A model generated the notes under the pieces. That model saw nothing but the letters and a program-made list of their open reading frames with translations, ran no database searches and had not been told where the DNA came from. The position numbers and the translations under genes are program-made. This document shows, in pieces, positions 24,986 through 33,524 of a stretch of 64,000 bases of DNA. The stretch's first letter is position 1. Every line of letters starts with the position of its first letter. Source of the DNA: Bacillota bacterium (lineage in GTDB: Bacteria > Bacillota > Clostridia > Acetivibrionales > DSM-27016); assembly GCA_023390115.1 (NCBI GenBank), contig JAEWDM010000010.1, positions 1 to 64,000 of the forward strand, written 5' to 3'.

Positions 24986-27157
24986 TTATTTTAATGCTGA
25001 AAGCACATTTTCCACCAGCTTTAAGCCGTTATTTTCCTTTAATGTCATTATAGACTCAGGATGAAATTGCACTGCGCTTATGGGAAGCTCCCTATGCTCG
25101 ACGGCCATAACAACATTATCCTCCGAAACAGCCGTCACCTTTAAGCATTCGGGCACCTCCGCAGCATAAAGGGAATGATACCTTCCTACATAAAAAGCCT
25201 CCGACAGCCCCGCAAATAATTTGCCTGTGCTATCCGCATTTATCCGGGACGATTTTCCATGCCAGGCATAATCAAGCTGCCCCAGCTTTCCTCCAAAATA
25301 CTCGACAAGCCCCTGTAATCCGAGACATACACCAAATATGGGTATACCTTTTTCAATACTCAATTTAATGGTCAGGTTTAAATCAAATTGCTCCGGCCTT
25401 CCCGGCCCCGGGGAAAGAACAATAAGGTCGAAGCCAGTTTCTTCCGACATTAAGACCTTTTGAGCCTGATTTGAACGCAGCGTCACAACAGAAGCTCCCG
25501 TTTGCCTGAAATAGTCTGCAAGAGTGTGTACAAAAGAATCCTCATGATCTACAAACAATATTTTTTTGCCCACACCGCTTTTTAATTCCTCCTTCGGCAA
25601 TTCCACCTTCTGAGCCTTATTAAATTCCACTGCCTTTACCAGTGCGGCAGCCTTTATATATGTTTCCTCTTCCTCATCCTCCGGAACGGAATCTATAAGC
25701 AGGGTAGCGCCAACTCTTATTTTGGCGGTTCCGCTGTTTTCTATTTTAATGGTACGAAGAGTAAGACCGGTATTGATATCACCGTTAAATGCGATATACC
25801 CTACCGCACCTCCATACCACTCCCTGCATGAATCCTCTTCATTCTCTATCCAGCTTATGGCTGCCTTTTTTGGTGCTCCCGTTATTGTAACTGCCCACAT
25901 ATGTGTCATAAAAGCGTCTAATGAGTCAAATTCAGGCCTTAAATATCCTTCAACATGATCGACGGTATGGATCAAATGCGAGTAAAACTCGCATTGCCTC
26001 CTCCCTATAACCTTTACAGTACCGGGAATGCAAATCCTCGATTTGTCATTTCTGTCAACATCGGTGCACATTGTAAGCTCCGATTCATCCTTGTAAGAGC
26101 TTAATAGCTTTTTAATCTGCTCCGCATCCTCTATTGCATCCTTGCCCCTTTTAATGGTACCGGAAATAGGGCACGTTTCAACGCGATTATTCTCAACGCG
26201 GACATACATTTCAGGAGATGAGCCCACAAGATATTCTCCGCCCATATTAATTATAAAGCCATATGGACTTGGATTGGACGCCTTTAAATTGCTGAAAACC
26301 TCCGAAGGAGTTGAGCTGCATTTGTAATAAAGCATATGAGAGGGTACAACCTCAAACATATCACCGACCTTAAAGGCCTCTATAGCCTTTCTGACAATAG
26401 AGGCATATTTCCCCTTCCCGGCTTTTGGAAGCTGCACGTCATTTTCGTCTGCGCCGAATTGATATTTGCTGCCACAGACAGGTATTCCCTCTGTGCTGGC
26501 ACCGTCAATAATAAATTCATAGCTTATTTCACTGGCCTGCACCATCCTATGGTCTACTACGGTTATGCGGTCAGGCATAAAGAGCACAAGATCATTGGCA
26601 GCATCAGGGCGATCATGCTTTAATTCAATGGGATCAAACTGAAACACGAGGTCATATCCGAAAGCCCCGTAAAACCCGAGAAATTTATCATCCTTACACG
26701 AAAACAGCCGATTAACAGCTCTGATTACCGAAAAAATACTGGGCTGCTTGCTTCTCTCCTCTTCGCTGAAAACAGCATCGCTTTTCTTTACCGTTCCTTC
26801 GATACATGAGCTGCTTAAATTGACGCCTTCTATATCCTTATTTCCCTTCAAATGGTTATAAATAACACCAAGCAGCACTTCTCCGCGCTTGTTTAAGGCA
26901 TTAAAAGCAAAAGAACGCTTTTTGCTCTTCAGCTCCAGGCATGGATTTACAAAGCCTATATCCCACCTCGAATACCTCCCCGGATACTCGTAGCTGCTTG
27001 AGAAAAGGGCACCCTTGCTGCTGTCAATAAGCTCTAAAATTTTATTAACGCTTGTCTTTGCATCAGATGAGGCTGTTCTTCTTTTAATTTTTATATTTCC
27101 ATCGGTCAAATACTCAAAAAACCCATCATTAGATAAATACTCAAACATAAAAAACAC
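24986..27157 (-). CDS. Fused anthranilate synthase TrpE(G)
   Basis: The 723-residue protein fuses the two subunits that convert chorismate and glutamine to anthranilate. Residues about 1-515 are the chorismate-binding component with PSHMLYYKCSSTPSEVF, CPISGTIKRGKD, CTDVDRNDKSRICIPG and YSHLIHTVDHVEG. Residues about 525-723 are a class I glutamine amidotransferase: LSPGPGRPEQFD, the nucleophile in FGVCLGLQG and the catalytic His-Glu in AVQFHPES. The order and DRNDKSR motif match the fused TrpE(G) of rhizobia and similar bacteria. PhzE (phenazine) has the same layout, but no phenazine genes are near. No other trp gene is in the window. A TRAP-like leader precedes it. Confidence 0.85.
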   Translation of the reverse strand: MFFMFEYLSNDGFFEYLTDGNIKIKRRTASSDAKTSVNKILELIDSSKGALFSSSYEYPGRYSRWDIGFVNPCLELKSKKRSFAFNALNKRGEVLLGVIYNHLKGNKDIEGVNLSSSCIEGTVKKSDAVFSEEERSKQPSIFSVIRAVNRLFSCKDDKFLGFYGAFGYDLVFQFDPIELKHDRPDAANDLVLFMPDRITVVDHRMVQASEISYEFIIDGASTEGIPVCGSKYQFGADENDVQLPKAGKGKYASIVRKAIEAFKVGDMFEVVPSHMLYYKCSSTPSEVFSNLKASNPSPYGFIINMGGEYLVGSSPEMYVRVENNRVETCPISGTIKRGKDAIEDAEQIKKLLSSYKDESELTMCTDVDRNDKSRICIPGTVKVIGRRQCEFYSHLIHTVDHVEGYLRPEFDSLDAFMTHMWAVTITGAPKKAAISWIENEEDSCREWYGGAVGYIAFNGDINTGLTLRTIKIENSGTAKIRVGATLLIDSVPEDEEEETYIKAAALVKAVEFNKAQKVELPKEELKSGVGKKILFVDHEDSFVHTLADYFRQTGASVVTLRSNQAQKVLMSEETGFDLIVLSPGPGRPEQFDLNLTIKLSIEKGIPIFGVCLGLQGLVEYFGGKLGQLDYAWHGKSSRINADSTGKLFAGLSEAFYVGRYHSLYAAEVPECLKVTAVSEDNVVMAVEHRELPISAVQFHPESIMTLKENNGLKLVENVLSALK

Positions 27158-27280
27158 TCCTTTAAATTTAATTTAGAAGGAGTGAAGAGAATTGTCCTGC
27201 GACAGAATCCTTAAAAAGAACCACCACGATTAAACTTTCTCTTCTCTGCTCTTCTCTACTCTTCTCATCTTGCTCTCATT
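27155..27280 (-). promoter_or_regulatory. TRAP-like GAG-repeat leader with Shine-Dalgarno-sequestering hairpin
   Basis: On the minus strand the predicted transcript starts near 27280. Between 27277 and 27239 it has GAG, AAG and six further GAG triplets separated by 3, 2, 2, 2, 2, 2 and 2 nt: eight units. This is the spacing recognised by the tryptophan RNA-binding protein TRAP (MtrB), which binds (G/U)AG repeats. Downstream CACTCCTT (27177-27184) pairs perfectly with AAGGAGTG (27155-27162), which holds the Shine-Dalgarno site, and the loop sides can add a TAAAT/ATTTA pairing. An 8-nt stretch TTCTCTTC (27184-27191) can pair with the GAAGAGAA part of the repeat, so binding could shift the fold. 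No mtrB is in the window; regulation is inferred. Confidence 0.6.
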
Positions 27281-27286
27281 TATACT

Positions 27287-27315
27287 ATTATAAGAAAATT
27301 ATTTATTTTCGTCAA
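27287..27315 (-). promoter_or_regulatory. Sigma-A promoter of trpE(G)
   Basis: TTGACG (27310-27315) and TATAAT (27287-27292) are separated by exactly 17 bp on the minus strand. Initiation about 7 nt beyond the -10 box places the start near 27280, directly before the GAG repeats. Confidence 0.8.
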
Positions 27316-27345
27316 GCTTTCTATTTTACGCCTTTCAATTCGCAG

Positions 27346-27503
27346 TTGGCTGCATGAGGGATTATCTGGAAGAAAATTTCATTTGACCCGTAAGGAATAC
27401 TTCTAAGAAAAATGCCTGATGACAGACCCTAGAGACGTTTCCCTACAAGGCATTTTTCAATGCTATTGAAATTTTCTGCAAGATTTCCCTCGTGCAAAGC
27501 CAA
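27346..27503. repeat. MITE-like 158-bp nested palindrome
   Basis: The ends TTGGCTGCATGAGGGA (27346-27361) and the complement of TCCCTCGTGCAAAGCCAA (27486-27503) form imperfect terminal inverted repeats. The pairing continues inward with GAAAATTTCA (27372-27381)/TGAAATTTTC (27467-27476) and AAAAATGCCT (27408-27417)/AGGCATTTTT (27448-27457). A 12-bp direct copy, TATTTTACGCCT, lies at 27322-27333 and 27516-27527, the second copy overlapping the end of purD. No open frame is inside. It could be a non-autonomous element or a structured RNA. Confidence 0.5.
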
Positions 27504-27514
27504 ATTACAAATCG

Positions 27515-28774
27515 TTATTTTACGCCTATATCCTTCCTGTAATGCATGTCCTTAAAGCTTATCCTTTTAACGGCATCATATGCCCTTTCAATGGCATCCG
27601 TAAGAGAAGCCCCTACGGCAGTTACTCCCAAAACACGTCCTCCCGCTGTATAGTATCTTCCGTCCTCGTATTTTGTGCCGGCATGGAAAACAATGTTTTT
27701 GCCATCTTCGCAGGCATCCTCAATACCGTTTATTTCATAGCCTGTAGAATAGCTTCCGGGATACCCGCCAGAAGCCATTATAACACATACCGCAGCGTTA
27801 TCATGCCATTCTATGCTAATATCGTCAAGCCTCTCGTCTATAACAGCGTTAAATACCTCAACCAGATCATTTTTAAGCCTTGGAAGCACTACCTGAGTTT
27901 CAGGGTCTCCAAACCTTGCGTTATATTCCAGTACCTTAGGCCCGTCTTTCGTTATTATCAGCCCGAAATACAATACCCCTTTAAAATTCCTGCCCTCATT
28001 ATTCATTGCGGCTATAGTAGGCTCAAATATCTTTTCCATACAATATCGGGCCGTTTGGGTGTCATAAACCCTGCTGGGGGAAAAGGTACCCATTCCTCCC
28101 GTATTAAGCCCATGATCATTGTCCAGAGCCCTTTTATGATCCTGAGAGCTTACCATCGGCACCACCGTGCTTCCGTCGGTAAACGCCAGCACAGACACCT
28201 CGGGGCCTGTCAGAAACTCCTCTATTACAACAGTATCCCCGGCGCTCCCGAAGGCCTTGCTTTCCATCATGCTTTTAACAGCCTCCGAAGCCTCATCAAA
28301 GGACCGGGCTATGATTACTCCCTTTCCCAGAGCAAGCCCGTCCGCTTTTACCACTATGGGGTAGCTCTGATGCCTTAAATACTCTACAGCCTTGCTGCTG
28401 TCATCAAAAACCTCATATCCGGCGGTAGGTATGCCGTATTTCTTCATGAGAGCCTTGGAAAAGGACTTGCTTCCCTCAAGAACCGCAGCACTTTTGCGAG
28501 GACCAAACGCCCTTATACCGGCATCCTCAAGGGCATCGACCATTCCGGCCACCAATGGATCGTCAGGTGCTACAATAACCATATCCATTCCATTCTTCTT
28601 TGAAAATTCAACTATTCCTTCTATGTCCATGGTCTTTAACGGAACACATTCGGCCAAGCCGGAAATCCCTCCGTTTCCTGGGGCACAATATATTTTCTCA
28701 ACCAGAGGGCTTTGGGACAGCTTCCACACAATGGCATGCTCCCGGCCTCCGCCTCCAACCACCATTATTTTCAT
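27515..28774 (-). CDS. purD: Phosphoribosylamine-glycine ligase
   Basis: The 419-residue ATP-grasp enzyme makes GAR from phosphoribosylamine and glycine (purine step 2). It begins MKIMVVGGGGREHAI and has the GAR-synthetase signature RFGDPETQVVLPRL. Length is normal. It is the last gene of the pur operon, 16 bp after purH. Its stop codon lies inside one copy of a 12-bp direct repeat bordering the palindrome at 27346-27503. Confidence 0.97.
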   Translation of the reverse strand: MKIMVVGGGGREHAIVWKLSQSPLVEKIYCAPGNGGISGLAECVPLKTMDIEGIVEFSKKNGMDMVIVAPDDPLVAGMVDALEDAGIRAFGPRKSAAVLEGSKSFSKALMKKYGIPTAGYEVFDDSSKAVEYLRHQSYPIVVKADGLALGKGVIIARSFDEASEAVKSMMESKAFGSAGDTVVIEEFLTGPEVSVLAFTDGSTVVPMVSSQDHKRALDNDHGLNTGGMGTFSPSRVYDTQTARYCMEKIFEPTIAAMNNEGRNFKGVLYFGLIITKDGPKVLEYNARFGDPETQVVLPRLKNDLVEVFNAVIDERLDDISIEWHDNAAVCVIMASGGYPGSYSTGYEINGIEDACEDGKNIVFHAGTKYEDGRYYTAGGRVLGVTAVGASLTDAIERAYDAVKRISFKDMHYRKDIGVK

Positions 28775-28790
28775 TTTACGTCCTCCAATT

Positions 28791-30335
28791 TTAATGCTTA
28801 AAATGTCTCATCCCTGTAAACACCATAGCAATTCCATGCTTGTTGCACGCATCTATCGACTCCTGATCTCTTACGGAGCCTCCTGGCTGAACAATAGCCT
28901 TTATCCCGGCAGCCGCCGCGGCCTCTACGCAGTCGTTAAACGGGAAATAGGCATCTGATGCCATAACCGCTCCGTTTGCCCTGTCGCCCGCATATTCTAT
29001 AGCTATCTTTGCCGCCATTATCCTGTTGGTCTGGCCGGGGCCTATGCCAAGCGACTGCTTATTTTTAGCAAGCGCTATTCCGTTTGACTTTGTGTGCTTT
29101 ACCACCGTCATTGCAAAAATCATATCCTCAATCTGTTGGGCGGTAGGCCTTACCTCGGTAACAATCTTAAGATCGTCAAGGTTTATAAGCTCATTGTTGT
29201 AATTCTGAACAAGCAATCCTCCTGCAACCTTCTTCATATCATAAGTTCCTGCGGGAAGCTTTGCGGATATATTATCAAGCTGCATGAGCCTTAAATTCTT
29301 TTTCTGAGCCAGTATGCGGAGTGCCTCCTCTGTAAAGGAGGGTGCTATAATTATTTCAAGAAAAATTTTATGTATTTCCTCCGCCGTAGCCGCGTCAATC
29401 TCCCTGTTCAAAGCCAGTATTCCCCCATAGATTGAAACAGGATCGGCCTCGTAGGTTTTCATATAAGCATCATATATGCTGTCGGAGCTGGCAACTCCAC
29501 ATGGATTTGCATGCTTTACCGCTACCGCCGTAGGCTGCTCAAACTCCTTTAAAAGCTCCAGCGCCCCGTTTATGTCATTTATATTGTTGTATGACAGCTC
29601 CTTGCCGTGAAGCTGCTTTGCAGAGGTTATACACCCGACATTAGCTCCCACTTCCTTATAAAATACCGCCTTCTGATGGGGATTTTCTCCATATCTCATT
29701 TCCTGTGCCTTTTCAAAGGTCAGAGAAAGGGTCTCAGGGAAAAATTCCTCTCCAAGCTTATCCCTCAAATACCCCGCTATAAGCGTATCATAATGGCTGG
29801 TGTGCTCAAACACCTTATAGGCAAGCTTAAACTTTGTCTTTACGGATATTTCCCTTGATGCCTTTATTTCCTCCAGCACCATTCCATAGTCCGAAGGGTC
29901 CACAACTACCGCTACATCCTGATAATTCTTGGCTGCGGCACGGAGCATTGTAGGGCCCCCTATATCTATATTTTCAATAGCCTCCTCAAGGTCCACATTC
30001 CCTTTGAGTATGGTCTGCTTGAAGGGGTAGAGGTTTATAACAACCATATCTATGGTTTCAACCCCCAGCTCCTTAATTTGCTTCATATGCTGCTCATTAT
30101 CCCTTATTGCCAGAAGTCCTGCGTGAATATTGGGATGAAGTGTCTTAACCCTTCCGTCAAGACATTCGGGGAAGCCTGTTATATCGGATACATTTATCAC
30201 ATCTATACCCGCATCCTTTAAAGCTGCCGAGGTTCCTCCGGTTGATATTATTTCCACACCGCAGCCTGCAAGCTCTCTTGCCAGCCCCACTATTCCCGTT
30301 TTATCGGATACGCTTATCAATGCGCGTTTAATCAT
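28791..30335 (-). CDS. purH: Bifunctional AICAR transformylase/IMP cyclohydrolase
   Basis: The 514-residue protein catalyses the last two steps of IMP synthesis. The N-terminal MGS-like cyclohydrolase domain (about 1-195) begins RALISVSDKTGIVGLARELA and contains STGGTSAAL. The transformylase domain contains MRYGENPHQKAVFY, KHANPCGVA and, near its end, SDAYFPFNDCVEAAA and VQPGGSVRDQES. Length is normal. It lies between purN and purD. Confidence 0.97.
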   Translation of the reverse strand: MIKRALISVSDKTGIVGLARELAGCGVEIISTGGTSAALKDAGIDVINVSDITGFPECLDGRVKTLHPNIHAGLLAIRDNEQHMKQIKELGVETIDMVVINLYPFKQTILKGNVDLEEAIENIDIGGPTMLRAAAKNYQDVAVVVDPSDYGMVLEEIKASREISVKTKFKLAYKVFEHTSHYDTLIAGYLRDKLGEEFFPETLSLTFEKAQEMRYGENPHQKAVFYKEVGANVGCITSAKQLHGKELSYNNINDINGALELLKEFEQPTAVAVKHANPCGVASSDSIYDAYMKTYEADPVSIYGGILALNREIDAATAEEIHKIFLEIIIAPSFTEEALRILAQKKNLRLMQLDNISAKLPAGTYDMKKVAGGLLVQNYNNELINLDDLKIVTEVRPTAQQIEDMIFAMTVVKHTKSNGIALAKNKQSLGIGPGQTNRIMAAKIAIEYAGDRANGAVMASDAYFPFNDCVEAAAAAGIKAIVQPGGSVRDQESIDACNKHGIAMVFTGMRHFKH

Positions 30336-30371
30336 CTTTACGTTTCCTCCTTTATATATTATCTTGATATA

Positions 30372-31001
30372 TTATCTTGGAAGTATCCTTACCCTTCTCC
30401 CCTCAACCATAAGCCTGTTTTCAGAAAATAGCCTTATTGCCCTGGGAAGTATATCCCATTCAGCCTCTTCCATCACTCTCTTCTGCAGAGTCTCAGGAGT
30501 ATCCTCCTGCTCAATGCAAACAGCCTTTTGCAGTATTATCGGACCGGCGTCGGCCTCCAGTTCCACAAAATGCACAGTTGCCCCCGACACCCTCACACCG
30601 TACTCCAGGGCTTTTCTATGCGGAATTATTCCATAATAGCCCTTTCCGCAAAACGCGGGTATAAGAGAAGGATGTATATTTATTATTTTATTTTGAAAAG
30701 CCATTGTGAACTTTCCCCCGAGAATGGAAAGGAACCCTGCCATAACCACAAGGCCCACCTCATACTTCTTAAAATGCTCAATTATTGCAGTATCATACTC
30801 ATCTATCGAAGCATAGTCCTTCCTGCTGATGCAAAGAGCAGGAATACCATACTTTGCGGCACGCTGCAGAGCATACGCGTCATGCCTGCTGGACACCACC
30901 GTAACAATAGAGCACTGATCTAAATAGCCGTCCCCTATTCTGTCTATAATTGCCTGCAGGTTAGTGCCTCCGCCCGAAACGAGCACTCCTATCCTCAGCA
31001 T
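30372..31001 (-). CDS. purN: Phosphoribosylglycinamide formyltransferase
   Basis: The 209-residue enzyme transfers a formyl group from 10-formyl-tetrahydrofolate to GAR. It begins RIGVLVSGGGTNLQAIID, with MAGFLSILG, the active-site NIHPSLIPAFCGKG, and SGATVHFVELEADAGP. The start overlaps the purM stop by 7 bp, so the two are coupled. Confidence 0.96.
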   Translation of the reverse strand: MLRIGVLVSGGGTNLQAIIDRIGDGYLDQCSIVTVVSSRHDAYALQRAAKYGIPALCISRKDYASIDEYDTAIIEHFKKYEVGLVVMAGFLSILGGKFTMAFQNKIINIHPSLIPAFCGKGYYGIIPHRKALEYGVRVSGATVHFVELEADAGPIILQKAVCIEQEDTPETLQKRVMEEAEWDILPRAIRLFSENRLMVEGRRVRILPR

Positions 31002-32017
31002 AGATCCACCCCGGCCTCACCCCGTATAACTTCTCCGATAAGGTACGCCTGCTGAGAGGTGCTTTGCAGATATTGCAGCACATCCCCGGCTATTTCCTCA
31101 TCAACTGCTATTATCATTCCTATTCCCATATTGAAGGTGTTGTATATATCCTTTTCCTTAATATTTCCCATTTTTTGAAGGAGTGTAAATATGGGAAGAA
31201 CCGGCCATGTCCCTTTGTCTATCCTGACCTTAAGCCCATCCGGAATCATTCTGGGTATATTTTCTATGAAGCCGCCTCCTGTAATATGAGAAACCCCATT
31301 TATTTCATATCTTTGCTTTAAATCAAGTATGGTCTTAACATACAGCCTGGTAGGCTTTAGAAGCTCATCCCCCAAGGTTGTGCCAAGCGCCTCGACATAC
31401 TCGCTCATTTTTTCGCTATTCGGGTTCAGCAGCTTTCTGACAAGGGAATAGCCATTACTGTGAATACCTGAGGAGGCCAGCCCTATAAGCCGGTTTCCCT
31501 CTTTAATCCTTTTACCGTCTATAATCTTAGCTCTGTCAACTATCCCTACGGCAAAGCCCGCCAGATCATACTCGTCTTCAGGATAAAATCCCGGCATTTC
31601 CGCCGTCTCTCCCCCGATAAGTGAGCAGCCCGAGGCTGCGCATCCGTCTGCAACCCCTTTAACTATCCCGGCAATTTTATCTGGATTATTTTTCCCACAG
31701 GCTATATAGTCAAGAAAAAACAGCGGTTCTGCTCCCGAGCATACAATGTCATTTACACACATGGCTACGCAGTCTATCCCTATGGTGTCATGCTTATCCA
31801 TTAAAAAGGCTATCTTAAGCTTGGTTCCCACTCCATCGGTGCCCGAAACAAGCACAGGCTCGTGATATTTATCCCGGCTTAAGGCAAATAGCCCTCCAAA
31901 GCCTCCTATATCGGAAATCACCTCCGGCCTGAAGGTTCTCTTTACGTGATCTTTCATAAGCCTGACAGCCTCATAGCCTGCCTCTACATCTACTCCTGCA
32001 TCCTTATATGTCGCCAT
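30995..32017 (-). CDS. purM: Phosphoribosylformylglycinamidine cyclo-ligase
   Basis: The 340-residue AIR synthetase closes the imidazole ring. It starts with YKDAGVDVEAGYEAVRLMK, then the ATP-binding GTDGVGTKLKIAFLMDKH, DCVAMCVNDI, GGETAEMPGFY and GVSHITGGGFIENIPRM. Length is typical. It lies between purF and purN, in the usual Firmicute order. Confidence 0.97.
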   Translation of the reverse strand: MATYKDAGVDVEAGYEAVRLMKDHVKRTFRPEVISDIGGFGGLFALSRDKYHEPVLVSGTDGVGTKLKIAFLMDKHDTIGIDCVAMCVNDIVCSGAEPLFFLDYIACGKNNPDKIAGIVKGVADGCAASGCSLIGGETAEMPGFYPEDEYDLAGFAVGIVDRAKIIDGKRIKEGNRLIGLASSGIHSNGYSLVRKLLNPNSEKMSEYVEALGTTLGDELLKPTRLYVKTILDLKQRYEINGVSHITGGGFIENIPRMIPDGLKVRIDKGTWPVLPIFTLLQKMGNIKEKDIYNTFNMGIGMIIAVDEEIAGDVLQYLQSTSQQAYLIGEVIRGEAGVDLC

Positions 32018-32044
32018 TAACTATCCTCCTTAAAAGTGTAAAAA

Positions 32045-33487
32045 TCAACTGCATCCCCCGCAGGAAAATTTATTTCCCTCCAAAGGCACACTCATGGGAT
32101 ACTTTCCGTCAAAACACGCGCTGCAAAAACCGCACCGCGCACCTACAGGAGTTTTCAGCAATCCCTCCAGGCTTAAATATCCCAAGCTGTCCGCCCCTAT
32201 CATCTGTCTTATCTGTTCAATTGAATTGGCGGATGCAACAAGCTGCTTGGTAGACGGTATATCCACTCCAAAATAGCAAGGAAATCTCATGGGAGGAGAG
32301 CTGACCCTCATATGCACCTCCTCAGCCCCGGCATTTTTGAGCATCTGCACAATCCTGCGGGTAGTGGTACCTCTGACTATTGAGTCGTCTATCATTACAA
32401 TCCTTTTACCCTCTATGGCACTTCTCATTGCATTGAATTTTATCGTAACCCCTATTTCCCGCTGCGCCTGATCAGGCTGTATAAATGTTCTTCCGACATA
32501 CCTGTTCTTTAAAAGACCCTGTCCGTAAGGTATACCCGATTTCTCCGAAAAGCCCATAGCGGCCGTAAGACCTGAGTCAGGAGCTCCTATTACCAAATCG
32601 GCATCCACAGGATGCTCCTCGGCAAGCCTTTTTCCCGCTTCCATTCTTGCCTGATGAACGCTTATTCCGTCAATGTAGCTGTCAGGCCTTGCAAAATATA
32701 TAAACTCAAAAATACATAATTTTGATTCTGCGGGTGCCTCGGTCTGAATTGACTCTAAGCCGTGTTCACCTATAAGAACTATCTCTCCGGGGTTGACATC
32801 TCTCACATATTCCGCCCCTATTGCATCTAAAGCGCATGTCTCCGAAGCAAGCACGTATGAATTATCCAGAAGCCCTATGCAAAGCGGCCTTATTCCAAGA
32901 GGATCTCTTATTCCTACAAGCCTTTTGGGTGTAAGCAGCAGCAGAGAATATGAGCCTCTCAAATCCTTTATCATTTTAGTAAGAGTTTCTTCAATGCTTT
33001 CACTGGTAATCCTATACCTCGACAGGAGATTTAAAATAACCTCGGAATCATTGCTGGACTGAAATATTGCCCCCTTATTCTCCAAATCTGTCCTCAGCTC
33101 CAACGCATTCACAAGATTTCCGTTGTGGGCAAGGGCCATCTGTCCGTTTCTGTAGTTTATTACCATAGGCTGTGCATTTTCTCTGCGGCTGGCGCCGGTT
33201 GTCGAATACCGGACATGCCCTATGGCGATCTGCCCCTTAAGGTGGTTTACAACTACGTCATTGAACACCTCGGGAACCAGTCCCATATCTTTATGATAAA
33301 GTATGGTCCCATTGTCGTTTACCGCAATGCCGCAGCTTTCCTGCCCCCTGTGCTGAAGTGCATACAAGCCGTAATAGGTCAGACGGGCAATGTCGTGGCG
33401 GTCATTGTTGAATATGCCGAACACTCCGCACTCTTCTCTCAATTTGTCAAATCTTATACCATCCCTCATGCTATTATAAAAATTCAT
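32045..33487 (-). CDS. purF: Amidophosphoribosyltransferase
   Basis: This enzyme makes phosphoribosylamine from PRPP and glutamine, the first committed purine step. A 19-residue propeptide precedes the catalytic Cys in REECGVFGIF, as in the Bacillus type. The PRPP-binding loop is IVMIDDSIVRGTTTRRI. Cysteines in CGFCSACFDGKYP at the C-terminus and others before it fit the oxygen-labile [4Fe-4S] ligands of that type. I use the ATG at 33487 because GGAG lies seven bases upstream; an ATG two codons earlier is too close to it. Overall 480 residues. Confidence 0.95.
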   Translation of the reverse strand: MNFYNSMRDGIRFDKLREECGVFGIFNNDRHDIARLTYYGLYALQHRGQESCGIAVNDNGTILYHKDMGLVPEVFNDVVVNHLKGQIAIGHVRYSTTGASRRENAQPMVINYRNGQMALAHNGNLVNALELRTDLENKGAIFQSSNDSEVILNLLSRYRITSESIEETLTKMIKDLRGSYSLLLLTPKRLVGIRDPLGIRPLCIGLLDNSYVLASETCALDAIGAEYVRDVNPGEIVLIGEHGLESIQTEAPAESKLCIFEFIYFARPDSYIDGISVHQARMEAGKRLAEEHPVDADLVIGAPDSGLTAAMGFSEKSGIPYGQGLLKNRYVGRTFIQPDQAQREIGVTIKFNAMRSAIEGKRIVMIDDSIVRGTTTRRIVQMLKNAGAEEVHMRVSSPPMRFPCYFGVDIPSTKQLVASANSIEQIRQMIGADSLGYLSLEGLLKTPVGARCGFCSACFDGKYPMSVPLEGNKFSCGGCS

Positions 33488-33524
33488 GGTCATTCTCCTA
33501 TAAACCGCTTGATGGCTGTTAATT

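Noticed and set aside
24986..27157. PhzE (phenazine) assignment
   Set aside because: Architecture is compatible, but no phenazine genes are near and the DRNDKSR segment fits TrpE(G) better; kept only as an alternative.
27181..27280. Trp-rich leader peptide or T-box in front of trpE(G)
   Set aside because: The one short ATG frame in the leader is Arg/Glu-rich and stops just before two TGG codons. No T-box core (GGGTGGNACCGCG) is present.
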